A stretch of DNA of 35,435 nucleotides from Candidatus Laterigemmans baculatus (GCF_010367455.1 NZ_WRPR01000046.1:1-35435); one strand, 5' to 3'; counted from the stretch's first letter, positions 14,567 through 22,397 are shown. The notes: generated by a model not told the origin, from the sequence alone. Program-made: numbers and translations.

Positions 14567-15523
14567 ATGGACGGGTCCTCACAGAGCCTCGCCTTGGTGG
14601 TCGCCCTCCTGATCGATCTCGTCTTTTGTGAGCTGCCCAATCGATGGCACCCGGTTGCCTGGATGGGACGCTCAATTGCAGCTTGGCGTCGTCTAACAAA
14701 AACCTCAGGAATCGCTGCGCCGCTTATTGCCGGCTCGCTTCTCGTGGCCTGTGGGGGAGCGTTCTGGTGGGCCGTGGGTTGGCAGACCGAATCGCTGAGC
14801 AGCGGTTTGCCGTTTCTGGCCACAGCCGTTGTGCAAGGAATCGTGCTCAAGCAAACCTTTAGCGTTCGCTCGCTGGCGCGGGCGGCCGGTGGCGTCAAAG
14901 TTGCGCTTCAGAGCAGAAATCTTCCAGCGGCTCGTGCGGAACTGTCGTATCACTTGGTGAGTCGCGACGTTTCGACGTTGAATGAGTCGCAGATTGCAGC
15001 GGCAACGATTGAGTCGGTGGCGGAGAATGCAAGCGATTCTGTCGTGGCTCCCCTTTTCTTTTTCGTCGTTGCTGGGCTGCCTGCTGCGCTTGCTTATCGC
15101 TTCGTAAATACTTGCGATGCGATGCTGGGCTACCGCACGGAGGAACTCGAGTGGTACGGAAAGGCGGCTGCCCGGCTCGATGATCTTCTCAACTTCGTTC
15201 CGGCCCGACTGACCGCTGGCATGATTTTGATTGTGGGCGGGCGCCGCAATCGGCGGCCTTTCACCGGGGTTCGGGTATGGCTGCGAGATTGTCGTTCGAC
15301 CGCCAGTCCTAACGCAGGCCATCCAATGAGCGCCGCGGCTGGGGCTCTGGGAGTCGAGCTGGAGAAGGTCGGACAATATTGCTTAGGTGCGGGCCAACCT
15401 CGGCCTGGGGCGGCCGATATCGGTCGCGCGGTGCGGATGCTGTGGAGCGTGATGGTGCTTGCCACCTTCCTGGCCCTCGGTATCTCCGCACTCACTGGGC
15501 TGCTCGATAAGGTAGGGATCTAG
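14567..15523 (+). CDS. cbiB: Adenosylcobinamide-phosphate synthase CbiB
   Basis: CbiB attaches aminopropanol phosphate (from CobD) to adenosylcobyric acid, giving adenosylcobinamide phosphate. The 318-aa integral membrane protein carries the family blocks HPVAWMGR near the start, ATIESVAENASDSVVAPLFF, RFVNTCDAMLGYR, ARLDDLLNFVPARLTA and SPNAGHPMSAAAGAL. Its length is normal. Translation begins at the ATG touching the btuD stop. The TAG stop overlaps the GTG of cobD by one base. Called CobD in the Pseudomonas scheme. Confidence 0.95.
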   Translation: MDGSSQSLALVVALLIDLVFCELPNRWHPVAWMGRSIAAWRRLTKTSGIAAPLIAGSLLVACGGAFWWAVGWQTESLSSGLPFLATAVVQGIVLKQTFSVRSLARAAGGVKVALQSRNLPAARAELSYHLVSRDVSTLNESQIAAATIESVAENASDSVVAPLFFFVVAGLPAALAYRFVNTCDAMLGYRTEELEWYGKAAARLDDLLNFVPARLTAGMILIVGGRRNRRPFTGVRVWLRDCRSTASPNAGHPMSAAAGALGVELEKVGQYCLGAGQPRPGAADIGRAVRMLWSVMVLATFLALGISALTGLLDKVGI

Positions 15524-16617
15524 TGTCGCAAAGAAGCTGTCAGTCTGCTGGTCATGAGGTCGGCGACCCGATCAAAGAGGCCGTGCATGGTGCCATCGAT
15601 TTAGAGGAGATGCGGAGCCGGGGAATCGATCCGGAACAGATCTTGGATTTCAGCACCAACGTGCAGCCGTTCGGGCCATCGCCAAGGGTGCGAGAAGCGG
15701 TCTGCAGCGCGGAGCTTGCACGCTATCCCGATCGGGAATGCCTGCGTCTGCGGGAGGCGATCGCCGAACTCGAAGGGGTTGCCATCGAACGAATTTTAGT
15801 TGGCAACGGGAGTAGCGAGTTGCTGCAGTTGCTTGCGCTCGCCCTTCTCCGCCCCGGTCGTCGAGCCTTGATTTTGGGGCCGACTTACACCGAGTATGCG
15901 AGAGCCTCGCAATTGGCCGGAGCGAGCGTCGAGGTAATTCGAGCCGCGGCCGATGCCAATTTCGCCATCCCGGTTGAGCGATTCGCGGGCACCCTGCAGG
16001 ATCGGGCACCGGACGTGGCCTTTCTCTGCAACCCCAATAATCCCACTGGCCAGCTGGTCAGCCGACAGCAGATTCTGGACTGGGTTGTCCGGTTTCCGCG
16101 CGTCTATTTCGTCGTCGACGAATCGTACTTCGATTTCGCCGAAGCGGCCACGTCGGTGGCGGCTGCCGAATATGGCAACCTGATCGTGCTAAAATCGATG
16201 ACGAAATCTTACGCGCTTGCCGGTTTGCGGTTGGGGTACGCGATTGCAAATCGAGAGGTAATTCAAAGTCTCTGTCGCAGACGAGTGCCGTGGAGCGTCA
16301 GTGCTCCGGCACAGGCAGCCGGCGTGGCGGCAATCTTCGATCGCGACTATCACCATGCCTCGCTAACTCGGCTCCGCGAAGCCAAGCGGGTCTTGATTGA
16401 GAGGCTCGAGGATCAGCGGTGGGCTCCACTTCCGACCGCGGCCAATTTTTTTCTTCTCCCGGTCGGCGATGCGACAAGCTTCCGCGAGCGTCTTCTCGCA
16501 GAGCAGATTCTGGTGCGCGACTGTTGCTCCTTCGGAATTTCCGATCACATTCGCATTGGAGTCCGCAGCATGGAGGACAACGCTCGCTTGCTAGCCGCGC
16601 TGCCGCGATTGCGATAA
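15523..16617 (+). CDS. cobD: L-threonine-O-3-phosphate decarboxylase CobD (PLP aminotransferase fold)
   Basis: A 364-aa fold-type I PLP enzyme. In this operon it most likely decarboxylates threonine phosphate to aminopropanol phosphate, the substrate of CbiB. The N-terminus has VHGAIDLEEMRSRGIDPEQI followed by LDFSTNVQPFGPSP, matching CobD more than histidinol-phosphate aminotransferase. CNPNNPTG (169-176), VDESYFDF (198-205) and SMTKSYALAGLRLGY with the PLP lysine Lys228 are all present. GTG at 15523 overlaps the cbiB stop (TAGTG). A HisC-like activity is the main alternative. This is the last gene of the run; a strong hairpin follows. Confidence 0.9.
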   Translation: MSQRSCQSAGHEVGDPIKEAVHGAIDLEEMRSRGIDPEQILDFSTNVQPFGPSPRVREAVCSAELARYPDRECLRLREAIAELEGVAIERILVGNGSSELLQLLALALLRPGRRALILGPTYTEYARASQLAGASVEVIRAAADANFAIPVERFAGTLQDRAPDVAFLCNPNNPTGQLVSRQQILDWVVRFPRVYFVVDESYFDFAEAATSVAAAEYGNLIVLKSMTKSYALAGLRLGYAIANREVIQSLCRRRVPWSVSAPAQAAGVAAIFDRDYHHASLTRLREAKRVLIERLEDQRWAPLPTAANFFLLPVGDATSFRERLLAEQILVRDCCSFGISDHIRIGVRSMEDNARLLAALPRLR

Positions 16618-16660
16618 ACGAACGAAGTCCCAGAGAAGGGCCTGCCGCGGAGCCTTGTCT

Positions 16661-16694
16661 GGGGCTGGGGCTGTCGAGAACAGCAGCCAGCCCC
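16661..16694. terminator. Hairpin between convergent cobD and RraB-like genes
   Basis: GGGGCTGG (16661-16668) pairs perfectly with CCAGCCCC (16687-16694), with an inner GCTG/CAGC stem. There is no T-run on either strand, so it is a candidate bidirectional stop or RNA-stabilising hairpin rather than a canonical terminator. Confidence 0.45.
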
Positions 16695-16707
16695 CGCCAC
16701 GGAGTTG

Positions 16708-17448
16708 TTAGATCTCGTCGTCTTCGCCAAAGACGTGATCGACGTCTTCGCGGGTGTAGAATTGGATTCCTTCCAGCCGGCCACCGCGGGCCGCTGCCAC
16801 CTCCGCAATCTTCGCCGCAGTCTCTGCGAGCTCGGCTTCATTGTTCCGCCCTGCTACGAAGACGCACAGTCCAAACTCGCCCTCTTCGTCCGGCTCATCG
16901 TAGACGTCGTAGTCACTGAAACCGTGGGAGGTGAGATCGTCGGCGAGGGTCTGCATCGAATCCAGCGATGGGGTCCCCAGGAGGAACGCCCAGGGCAGCT
17001 CCTCATTTTCCTCGATCCCACAATCGGACATGTTTCGCAGTCGCCAACCGGCTTCGTCGGGCGGGATCCAACCGAAGAGTTCCTCCTCATCGATCGGCTC
17101 GTAGCAAGTCACTCCCTCGTAGACGAGAGCGCGTTCAGCGGCGATCGCTTGGAGCCTTCCAGCAATGGCCTTGACCTCGTCTGCGGTCAAAGCCGCCCGC
17201 TGAACGATGCACAGCGCCGGTGGACCCGAGGAGCTGTTTCCCTCGGCGTCAACTTCTTCCACCGTCTCTTGAATGTGGACGATAAATTCGTCCTCAAGAT
17301 CCTGGGCAACCTGTTGGAGCAATTCCAAATCTTCCCCGCGAAGCGCGAAGACCCACTCCTTCTCGTCGCCGAGCTCGTGCCCGAGGTTGTTCTTCAGGTG
17401 ATCGAAAAGCGAATCGACATCCAGGCTCAGGTCTGTCTCTTCGGACAT
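16708..17448 (-). CDS. Acidic protein with two RraB-like halves
   Basis: A 246-aa, very acidic cytosolic protein with an internal duplication. The first half (about 32-117) and second half (about 153-231) share the pattern W-x-F-x-L, a helix with L..L..DL, a beta strand (PPALCIVQRA against FGLCVFVAG), a helix with L...A..IA, and a closing EG-x4-Y. This resembles the RraB fold, the ribonuclease E inhibitor domain of about 100 residues; the assignment is by pattern only and is tentative. A 35-residue linker (EEELFGWIPPDEAGWRLRN) joins the halves. ATG at 17446-17448. Monocistronic by position, convergent with cobD and 46 bp downstream of tRNA-Ser on the same strand. Confidence 0.75.
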   Translation of the reverse strand: MSEETDLSLDVDSLFDHLKNNLGHELGDEKEWVFALRGEDLELLQQVAQDLEDEFIVHIQETVEEVDAEGNSSSGPPALCIVQRAALTADEVKAIAGRLQAIAAERALVYEGVTCYEPIDEEELFGWIPPDEAGWRLRNMSDCGIEENEELPWAFLLGTPSLDSMQTLADDLTSHGFSDYDVYDEPDEEGEFGLCVFVAGRNNEAELAETAAKIAEVAAARGGRLEGIQFYTREDVDHVFGEDDEI

Positions 17449-17494
17449 ACGTTCGGCTCTGCACAGGGGGGGCGACGAGGAGACAGAGGGAGAG

Positions 17495-17581
<87 letters not shown>

Positions 17582-17758
17582 GTTGCTGTTGGCGCCGGGG
17601 CTCCCGCGATCAAGGGGAACGGCGTTGGGCGGCAATTTAGCATCGCCAGGGCGGAACGGAAACCGCCTGGCCGAGGCAAAGCCACCGTACGTCCGCGTCT
17701 CGTCGCGGCCATTCGCTCGGAAGGAGCGGAGAAGATCAGGCTGGAAAGCCGGAGGTAC

Positions 17759-18106
17759 TTACCGGTCTTCGTGGCCTCGCGGGCCTGCCCGTTTTCCGGC
17801 TGGGGTGCCTCCGGCGGCGCCGCCCGAGCGACCCGACTCGGGTTCGTGCTCGTCGACGTTGTCGCCGCTGGTGTCGTAGACGCCCGAGTTCATCGCATTG
17901 GTGAGCTCACCCTCGTCGACTCCGCCGTCACCGGCGTTGGTTCCCGCGAGCCCCCCCGAGGCGAGTCCACCGCCGGGTGTTCCCGCAGCGTTGGGGCCGC
18001 CGGCAGCATCGTCCACGTTCGTTTCGCCTGGCAGCAGTTCATCGGAGCGAAGTCCGGCGCGGCGGCGCGGTTCGTCGTCTTCGGCGTTGGGGAAGTATGT
18101 GGGCAT
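17759..18106 (-). CDS. Gly-rich hydrophilic protein, function unknown
   Basis: A 115-aa protein with no signal peptide, membrane helix or domain I recognise. It is rich in Gly, Asp, Glu and Ala (DDAAGGPNAAGTPGGGLASG) and likely disordered. The strong Shine-Dalgarno GAAGGAGGG directly upstream of the ATG at 18104-18106 supports real translation. It is the last of three small minus-strand genes that begin with the DksA-like gene and may share a transcript with them. Planctomycete genomes contain many such lineage-specific proteins. I do not assign a function. Confidence 0.65.
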   Translation of the reverse strand: MPTYFPNAEDDEPRRRAGLRSDELLPGETNVDDAAGGPNAAGTPGGGLASGGLAGTNAGDGGVDEGELTNAMNSGVYDTSGDNVDEHEPESGRSGGAAGGTPAGKRAGPRGHEDR

Positions 18107-18208
18107 GGGTGCCCTCCTTCGATTGGTAGCAAGTCGGCGGAAGCGCAGGGCGGCAAGGAGACGCGGCCTGCACGCCCGAAGGATCGGTTGGCTCAGCGGC
18201 TTGGAGGC

Positions 18209-18415
18209 TCAGCGGCCCGGCTCCATGTTTTTCCGCTCGCGGTATTCTTCCTCGGGAACGGAAATCCAGATCAGATCGGGATTATCCGAAGCGATTGCCT
18301 CGGCTTCGGCGATCGAGAGGCCGTGGGCTTCAGGATCGATCGAGTCGCTCTTCTTGTTCAGCCTCAGGCCTTCTTTCTCGGCGTATTCGATCGCATCAAA
18401 ACCGGTCAGTTTCAT
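18209..18415 (-). CDS. Small conserved-looking protein of unknown function
   Basis: A 68-aa acidic protein beginning MKLTGFDAIEYAEKEG and containing SIAEAEAIASDNPDLIWISVPEEEYRE. It has no membrane segment. AGGAG about ten bases before the ATG at 18413-18415 supports translation. It lies 24 bp after the DksA-like gene on the same strand and 102 bp before the Gly-rich gene, so the three probably form an operon. Fold and role are unknown to me. Confidence 0.65.
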   Translation of the reverse strand: MKLTGFDAIEYAEKEGLRLNKKSDSIDPEAHGLSIAEAEAIASDNPDLIWISVPEEEYRERKNMEPGR

Positions 18416-18439
18416 CGCATGGGGCTCCTGTGCGGATCC

Positions 18440-18811
18440 TTAGCTGCGCTTGTTTGCGCAACGAATGCAGTAGGGGGTATAGGGAATCGCCCGCAGGCGC
18501 TCCTGGGAAATCGAGCCCCCGCAGTCGGTGCAGACGCCGTAGGTGCCGGCGTCGAGGCGGTGCAGCGCGTCTTGAATTTGCAGGAGCATTTCGCGTTCGG
18601 TCTCGATCACGTTGATGTCCGCGTCGAGTTGATCCGGCGCAAGGTCGCTCATGTGCACCGGGACGCTCGAGAGGTTGGTGGAGGTATCGAGCTCCGCACG
18701 GACCGCTTCGACGACCCGCTCGACTTCGCCGCTCAGCCGGTCCCGCATGTCGCGCAGCTGGCTGCGAAACTGCTCCAACTTGTCGGGCGAAATCGTCTGC
18801 TTACTGGGCAT
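18440..18811 (-). CDS. DksA/TraR-family zinc-finger protein
   Basis: A 123-aa protein of the DksA/TraR family. Members enter the RNA polymerase secondary channel and tune initiation, often with ppGpp. The N-terminal two thirds are helical (coiled-coil like, 8-90). The C-terminal zinc finger has Cys94, Cys97, Cys115 and Cys118 in the C-x2-C-x17-C-x2-C spacing, with GTYGVCTDCGG and IPYTPYCIRC as in the family. It is shorter than E. coli DksA (151 aa). First of a run of three small minus-strand genes. Whether it works on RNA polymerase in this organism is not shown. Confidence 0.92.
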   Translation of the reverse strand: MPSKQTISPDKLEQFRSQLRDMRDRLSGEVERVVEAVRAELDTSTNLSSVPVHMSDLAPDQLDADINVIETEREMLLQIQDALHRLDAGTYGVCTDCGGSISQERLRAIPYTPYCIRCANKRS

Positions 18812-18950
18812 TGCCGCTGCCTCGGGTTCAAGGATTGGCAGAGAGTCGCAACGCGACTACTCGTTCGCTAACGCCCCTGCACATTTGCAAACCTCGGGCC
18901 AATCCTTAAGCAGCCAAGACCTGCTGCCGAGAGCGGTGCCGGTGAGGCGT

Positions 18951-19027
18951 AGGCTCTGTCACAAAACCCGTAACGGAACCCTCCCGGGGGGAGGGTAATG
19001 TCAAAAGGAAGCTTACTGACAGAGCCT
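18951..19027. mobile_element. 77-bp element with perfect 11-bp terminal inverted repeats (MITE-like)
   Basis: AGGCTCTGTCA (18951-18961) is repeated inverted as TGACAGAGCCT (19017-19027). The interior has a second palindrome, ACCCTCCC-GGG-GGGAGGGT. No ORF lies inside and no clear target-site duplication flanks it. It may be a miniature inverted-repeat element or a structured RNA; without other copies the type is uncertain. Confidence 0.5.
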
Positions 19028-19123
19028 GGAATAGCAGAAGAGGAGTCGCCCCTGACGGGATCATCCACTGCAGGGAATTCCTGGCGGCCAAGTTGTGGGC
19101 GGCCAAGTTGTGGGCGGCCCATC

Positions 19124-19168
19124 AAAAAAGGCCACTCGCTCCGCTGGAGATGCGGGGCGAGTGGCCTT
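19124..19168 (-). terminator. Rho-independent terminator downstream of tRNA-Val
   Basis: A perfect 12-bp stem AAGGCCACTCGC / GCGAGTGGCCTT closes a 17-nt loop. On the minus strand it ends in TTTTTT. It lies 43 bp downstream of the tRNA-Val gene. Confidence 0.9.
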
Positions 19169-19210
19169 GATGGAGCGGTGGAGACGAGTCCTCCGGGAAG
19201 GTCGTCAAAG

Positions 19211-19284
19211 TGGGCGATGCTGGACTCGAACCAGTGACCTCCGCGGTGTGAACACGGCGCTCTAACCAACTGAGCTAATCGCCC
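19211..19284 (-). tRNA. tRNA-Val(CAC)
   Basis: A 74-nt gene on the minus strand. The acceptor GGGCGAT pairs with ATCGCCC, discriminator A. The D arm is GCTCAGTTGGTTAGAGC; the anticodon loop TTCACAC gives anticodon CAC, reading GTG. The T loop is TTCGAGT. The outermost T-stem pair is an A-C mismatch. No CCA is encoded; a terminator follows. Confidence 0.95.
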
Positions 19285-19365
19285 TCGAACTGCCCCGGAG
19301 CATAGCGTCGGGGCTCTCGGGGAGCAAGCCGTCTGCGAGGTCCGCACACGGCTGCTCCGGATACC

Positions 19366-19674
19366 TTAGCCGTGGGCTTCGGTGGAGGAATTCTCCGAAA
19401 TTGCTGCGGCGCTCGCGCGGCTCGCCGGAGGCACGAATTTGGGAGCGGTCGTCTCGGCGTAGTGCTCCTCTTCCTCCGGTTCGGCTACCTGCGGCTTCTC
19501 CGGGGGCTTGTTGAAGTCCGCGACCCGCACCTGGTCCTGAAACTCGTTCAAGCCTTTCCGCAGTTCGCGGTAGCTGCCCCCGAGGGAGCGGGCGACATCG
19601 GGTAACTTGCTGCCGAAGAGGAGGATCGCGACCACCCCCACGACCATTAACTCAACGGGACTGAGACCAAACAT
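19366..19674 (-). CDS. tatA: Sec-independent translocase TatA/TatE-family protein (copy 2)
   Basis: A 102-aa TatA-type protein: MFGLSPVELMVVGVVAILLFGSKLP is the short N-terminal membrane helix and FG hinge, followed by the amphipathic helix VARSLGGSYRELRKGLNEFQ. The acidic C-terminal tail (EPEEEEHYAETT) is low complexity. TatA oligomers form the conduit for folded, twin-arginine-signal proteins at the inner membrane. The ATG at 19672-19674 is chosen because it starts the canonical helix; the longer in-frame ORF to 19800 runs antisense-like into the neighbouring tatA. Arranged in tandem with the second tatA, 43 bp apart. No tatC is seen nearby. Confidence 0.9.
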   Translation of the reverse strand: MFGLSPVELMVVGVVAILLFGSKLPDVARSLGGSYRELRKGLNEFQDQVRVADFNKPPEKPQVAEPEEEEHYAETTAPKFVPPASRASAAAISENSSTEAHG

Positions 19675-19717
19675 CGATCGACCAGGTTCTGAAAGAAATG
19701 GGACGGGAGGATTCCGC

Positions 19718-19939
19718 TCAGACCTTCGATTCGGTCCGTGACTCGGAAACTTCGTCGTCGTCGGTCGACTCGTGCATGCCCCGCTTGAACTCGTTGGCAC
19801 TGCGGCCCAAATTCCGCATCAAGCTGGGCAGTTTGGCACCGCCGAAGAGGAGGAGGGCGATGAAGAGGAAAATCATCATCTCCGGAAGGCCGGGCATTCC
19901 AATTCCAACGATGTGCATCGACATCTCGGGCATCGACAT
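19718..19939 (-). CDS. tatA: Sec-independent translocase TatA-family protein (copy 1)
   Basis: A TatA-type protein of about 73 aa: MPGLPEMMIFLFIALLLFG forms the membrane helix, then GAKLPSLMRNLGRSANEFKRGM the amphipathic helix, then a short acidic tail. The start is uncertain: GTG 19954 and ATGs at 19939, 19933, 19924, 19918 and 19897 are all in frame with weak Shine-Dalgarno signals. ATG 19939 is given here, but 19918 or 19897 would give a more canonical TatA N-terminus. It is upstream of the other tatA in the same direction, suggesting a two-gene tat operon with diverged copies, possibly with TatA- and TatB-like roles. Confidence 0.85.
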   Translation of the reverse strand: MSMPEMSMHIVGIGMPGLPEMMIFLFIALLLFGGAKLPSLMRNLGRSANEFKRGMHESTDDDEVSESRTESKV

Positions 19940-20207
19940 CTCTATGGCTCTCACGTACAGACGGGTTCAATTGACCCCTGCGTCGTACGGCGAAAGCAGG
20001 CAGTCGACCCGCCAAGCAAGGGCGGAACACTGCCGGAACCGGCGCGGTCGGGGCTGAAAAATTTTCAACTGCCTCCATTCTATTCGTTGCCGCTGCGGTG
20101 TCAAAGCCAGTCGCCGCGGGCCGCTGCGTTCGCTCTTGTTTCGGCCCGCCCGCGGCGTCTATATCTCCGCTCGGAACGGGAGTTTTCTTTTCTTCAGGGG
20201 GCCATCG

Positions 20208-22397
20208 GTGCGGAGATCCGTGCGAAACTGCCGCTGGCTGCCGCTCGCAGCCCGGTTGCCGCTCGTCGCCCCGCAATCCGCTAGGTTGGCGCTCGGGCTG
20301 CTCGCGGTGGTCCTCACAGCCACCGCTGCTCCGGTACAAGCCGGCGGCAGTGAGGCAATCGGCAGCGAGGCAGTCGGCAGCGAGGCCGGCGGCGATCCCT
20401 TGGTCGCCGGGCTGGCGCTGCTCAGCGAAGGGCGATACGCCGAGGCGGCCGAAGCCCTCGCGGCACTGGTCGCCGAGCAGGAGCAGCGAGCAGACGCCGG
20501 GGCGGCCGATGATGAACGCTCGATCCGCGCCCTGATCGGCGCCGGACAATCGCTGCGACACTTGGGAAAGCAGGCCGAGGCGCTCGAGTTTTTTGAAGCC
20601 GCCATCACCCGCCACACGGCTACACCGCCAAATGGTGGGGGCCAGCCGGATGGTGTGGGCCAGCCAAATGGTATGAGCCGGCCGGGTGGGGTGGGGCGAG
20701 CCAACCCGCCAGGTGCCGCAGCCGGGGGGCCGCTCGATCCGCTGCGGTTAGCGGCTGCCGACTGTGCGTTTCGCACCGGAGCATTCGAGGTCGCCGCAGC
20801 GCACTGTGCCGCGGTGCTAGCTTCGACCGATCAGCCGTCGCTGCGAGCCGCTGCCGAACGGCTCGCGGTGCGGGTTAAGAATGAGCAGGGGCAGTGCCGA
20901 GAAGCGTGGGAGCGACTCGAAGTGCTGTGCCGCCCGCCGGAGGTCGATCGCGCGGCTTGGGCCGACGTGGCGCTGGCCATTGGGCTGCGGGCGCTCACCC
21001 AGCGGGAGCCCCAGACGGCGGCCGACGCCTGCCGCTGGTTCTTGGATCACGCTCCGGCCGATGCGGGGCGTGAAGTCGCGGTCCTCGGAGTCGCCTGGGC
21101 GGCGGCACAAGGAGCGGAGAGTCACGCCCGCGCCGCGGAGCTGCTGCTCGAATTTGTCGCGGAGTTTCCCGGCAGCCCAAACGTTCCGCGAGCGCTACTG
21201 GTCGCCGCCGGTTGCCTCCGCCGTTCCGATCAGCCTGCGGAGGCGAGCGAGGTTCTGCAGCGGTTGCTCGCCGAGCATCCGCAGAGCAGCGAAGCGGCCG
21301 CTGCAATCGCTCAGCTCGCCGAGTGGTCGCCAGGGGCACCCCTGAGCGAGGCGGCGCTGGAAACGATTCGCCAGCAGCTCGACCGTGGCGAGGCGATTGC
21401 GGACGCGGTGCTGGTCGAAGCCATTGCCGCTTCGGCTGGAGGAAATCATCCGGAGTTGTGGCAGGCGGCGACCGATGCGCTGCTGGAGAGGCCGAGCAGC
21501 CGCGGCAAAGTCGAGCAGGTGCTCGCCGTGCTCGGCGAACGAGGGAAGCCTGCCGACGCCGAACGATTGGCGGCGATGATTTTGGGAGGAGCCGCGGACG
21601 ATGCGGTCGAGCCGGCCTTCGAACAAGCCGCTCGCTGGGCTGCGGTCCACGGCCGCTGGTCGATGCTGGCGCTGGCGGCGGAATACATGGACGCTGGCAC
21701 GGGCAGTGACGCCAGCGGTAGCGAGATGGGCGGCAGCGAAATGCGTGGGAGTCGGGCGGCGGAGGAAGACGCTCGCTGGGAACGCTTCAGTCCGCTCAGC
21801 CTGCGGTTGTTGGCCGAAGGGCTGGTGCAAGTTGGCCGCAGCCGAAAAGCGCGTCCGCTGCTGGACCGGTTGGTCGAAGTGCATCAGGTCAGCGATTTTG
21901 ACGTGTTCGTCCGCCGGGCCGAGATCGCCCTGGCGAGCGACCCGCGAGCCGACGCCCGCGCCGCGGTCGAACAGGCAATTGCTGCGGTCTCCACGCCCGG
22001 GGAGCAGACCCTTGCCGACATTCTGCAGGCTCAGTTGCTCATCCGCGAAGCCCGGATGGATGAAGCTCGGGTGCTGCTCGAAGGGATCGTTCGGGACGGC
22101 GAAACGAGCGCTGAGATCAAAGCTCGAGCCCAGTGGCTGATGGGCGAAACGCATTTTTTGCAGCGGCGGTATCGCGAAGCGGTCGAAGCGTATCGGGTGG
22201 TGGAAACGTTCAACGGCGAGGGAGCTTGGACTGCCGCGGCGCTTGTGCAGGCCGGAAAAGCTTTTGAGCAATTGGGGCGGCCTCGCGATGCCGCGATCTG
22301 CTATAGCGGACTGCTGCGACGGTTTGGCGACTCTCCGCATGCCGCAGCCGCTCGCGACCGTTTGGCGGCTATCGGTCGTTCGACCGAACTGCGGTAG
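20208..22397 (+). CDS. Secreted TPR-repeat protein, first gene of the ExbBD cluster
   Basis: A 729-aa protein built of helical tetratricopeptide-like repeats, for example LVAGLALLSEGRYAEAAEALAAL, LIGAGQSLRHLGKQAEALEFF and WLMGETHFLQRRYREAVEAY. It should act as a protein-binding scaffold in the periplasm: an N-terminal Arg-rich region, a hydrophobic stretch (LALGLLAVVLTATAAPVQA) and an AxA-type cleavage site resemble a signal peptide. GTG 20208 is preferred because AGGGGG lies six bases upstream; 20136 is also open. Gly/Pro-rich tandem repeats interrupt it near 142-165. It is 17 bp ahead of exbB, so it may be part of the transducer system, analogous in position to YbgF/CpoB beside Tol-Pal genes. 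Confidence 0.8.
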   Translation: MRRSVRNCRWLPLAARLPLVAPQSARLALGLLAVVLTATAAPVQAGGSEAIGSEAVGSEAGGDPLVAGLALLSEGRYAEAAEALAALVAEQEQRADAGAADDERSIRALIGAGQSLRHLGKQAEALEFFEAAITRHTATPPNGGGQPDGVGQPNGMSRPGGVGRANPPGAAAGGPLDPLRLAAADCAFRTGAFEVAAAHCAAVLASTDQPSLRAAAERLAVRVKNEQGQCREAWERLEVLCRPPEVDRAAWADVALAIGLRALTQREPQTAADACRWFLDHAPADAGREVAVLGVAWAAAQGAESHARAAELLLEFVAEFPGSPNVPRALLVAAGCLRRSDQPAEASEVLQRLLAEHPQSSEAAAAIAQLAEWSPGAPLSEAALETIRQQLDRGEAIADAVLVEAIAASAGGNHPELWQAATDALLERPSSRGKVEQVLAVLGERGKPADAERLAAMILGGAADDAVEPAFEQAARWAAVHGRWSMLALAAEYMDAGTGSDASGSEMGGSEMRGSRAAEEDARWERFSPLSLRLLAEGLVQVGRSRKARPLLDRLVEVHQVSDFDVFVRRAEIALASDPRADARAAVEQAIAAVSTPGEQTLADILQAQLLIREARMDEARVLLEGIVRDGETSAEIKARAQWLMGETHFLQRRYREAVEAYRVVETFNGEGAWTAAALVQAGKAFEQLGRPRDAAICYSGLLRRFGDSPHAAAARDRLAAIGRSTELR
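20631..20702 (+). repeat. 18-bp in-frame tandem repeats in TPR protein
   Basis: Four diverged 18-bp units start at 20631, 20649, 20667 and 20685 and encode NGGGQP, DGVGQP, NGMSRP and GGVGRA. They form a flexible insert between helical repeats. A second, 15-bp set (GSEAI/GSEAV/GSEAG) lies near 20346-20390. Confidence 0.8.

Larger units (their letters stand above)
18812..19210. other. Non-coding stretch between the DksA-like gene and tRNA-Val
   Basis: About 400 bp with no credible gene. It holds the 77-bp inverted-repeat element (18951-19027), two copies of a 15-bp unit GGGCGGCCAAGTTGT with flanking partial copies (about 19083-19119), and the tRNA-Val terminator (19124-19168). The promoter of the DksA-like gene should lie just above 18811, but I cannot name its boxes. 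Confidence 0.7.

Noticed and set aside
18951-19027. Intrinsic terminator of the DksA-like or tRNA transcripts
   Set aside because: No T-run follows the stems, it is upstream of the DksA-like gene, and the tRNA already has a clear terminator at 19124-19168.
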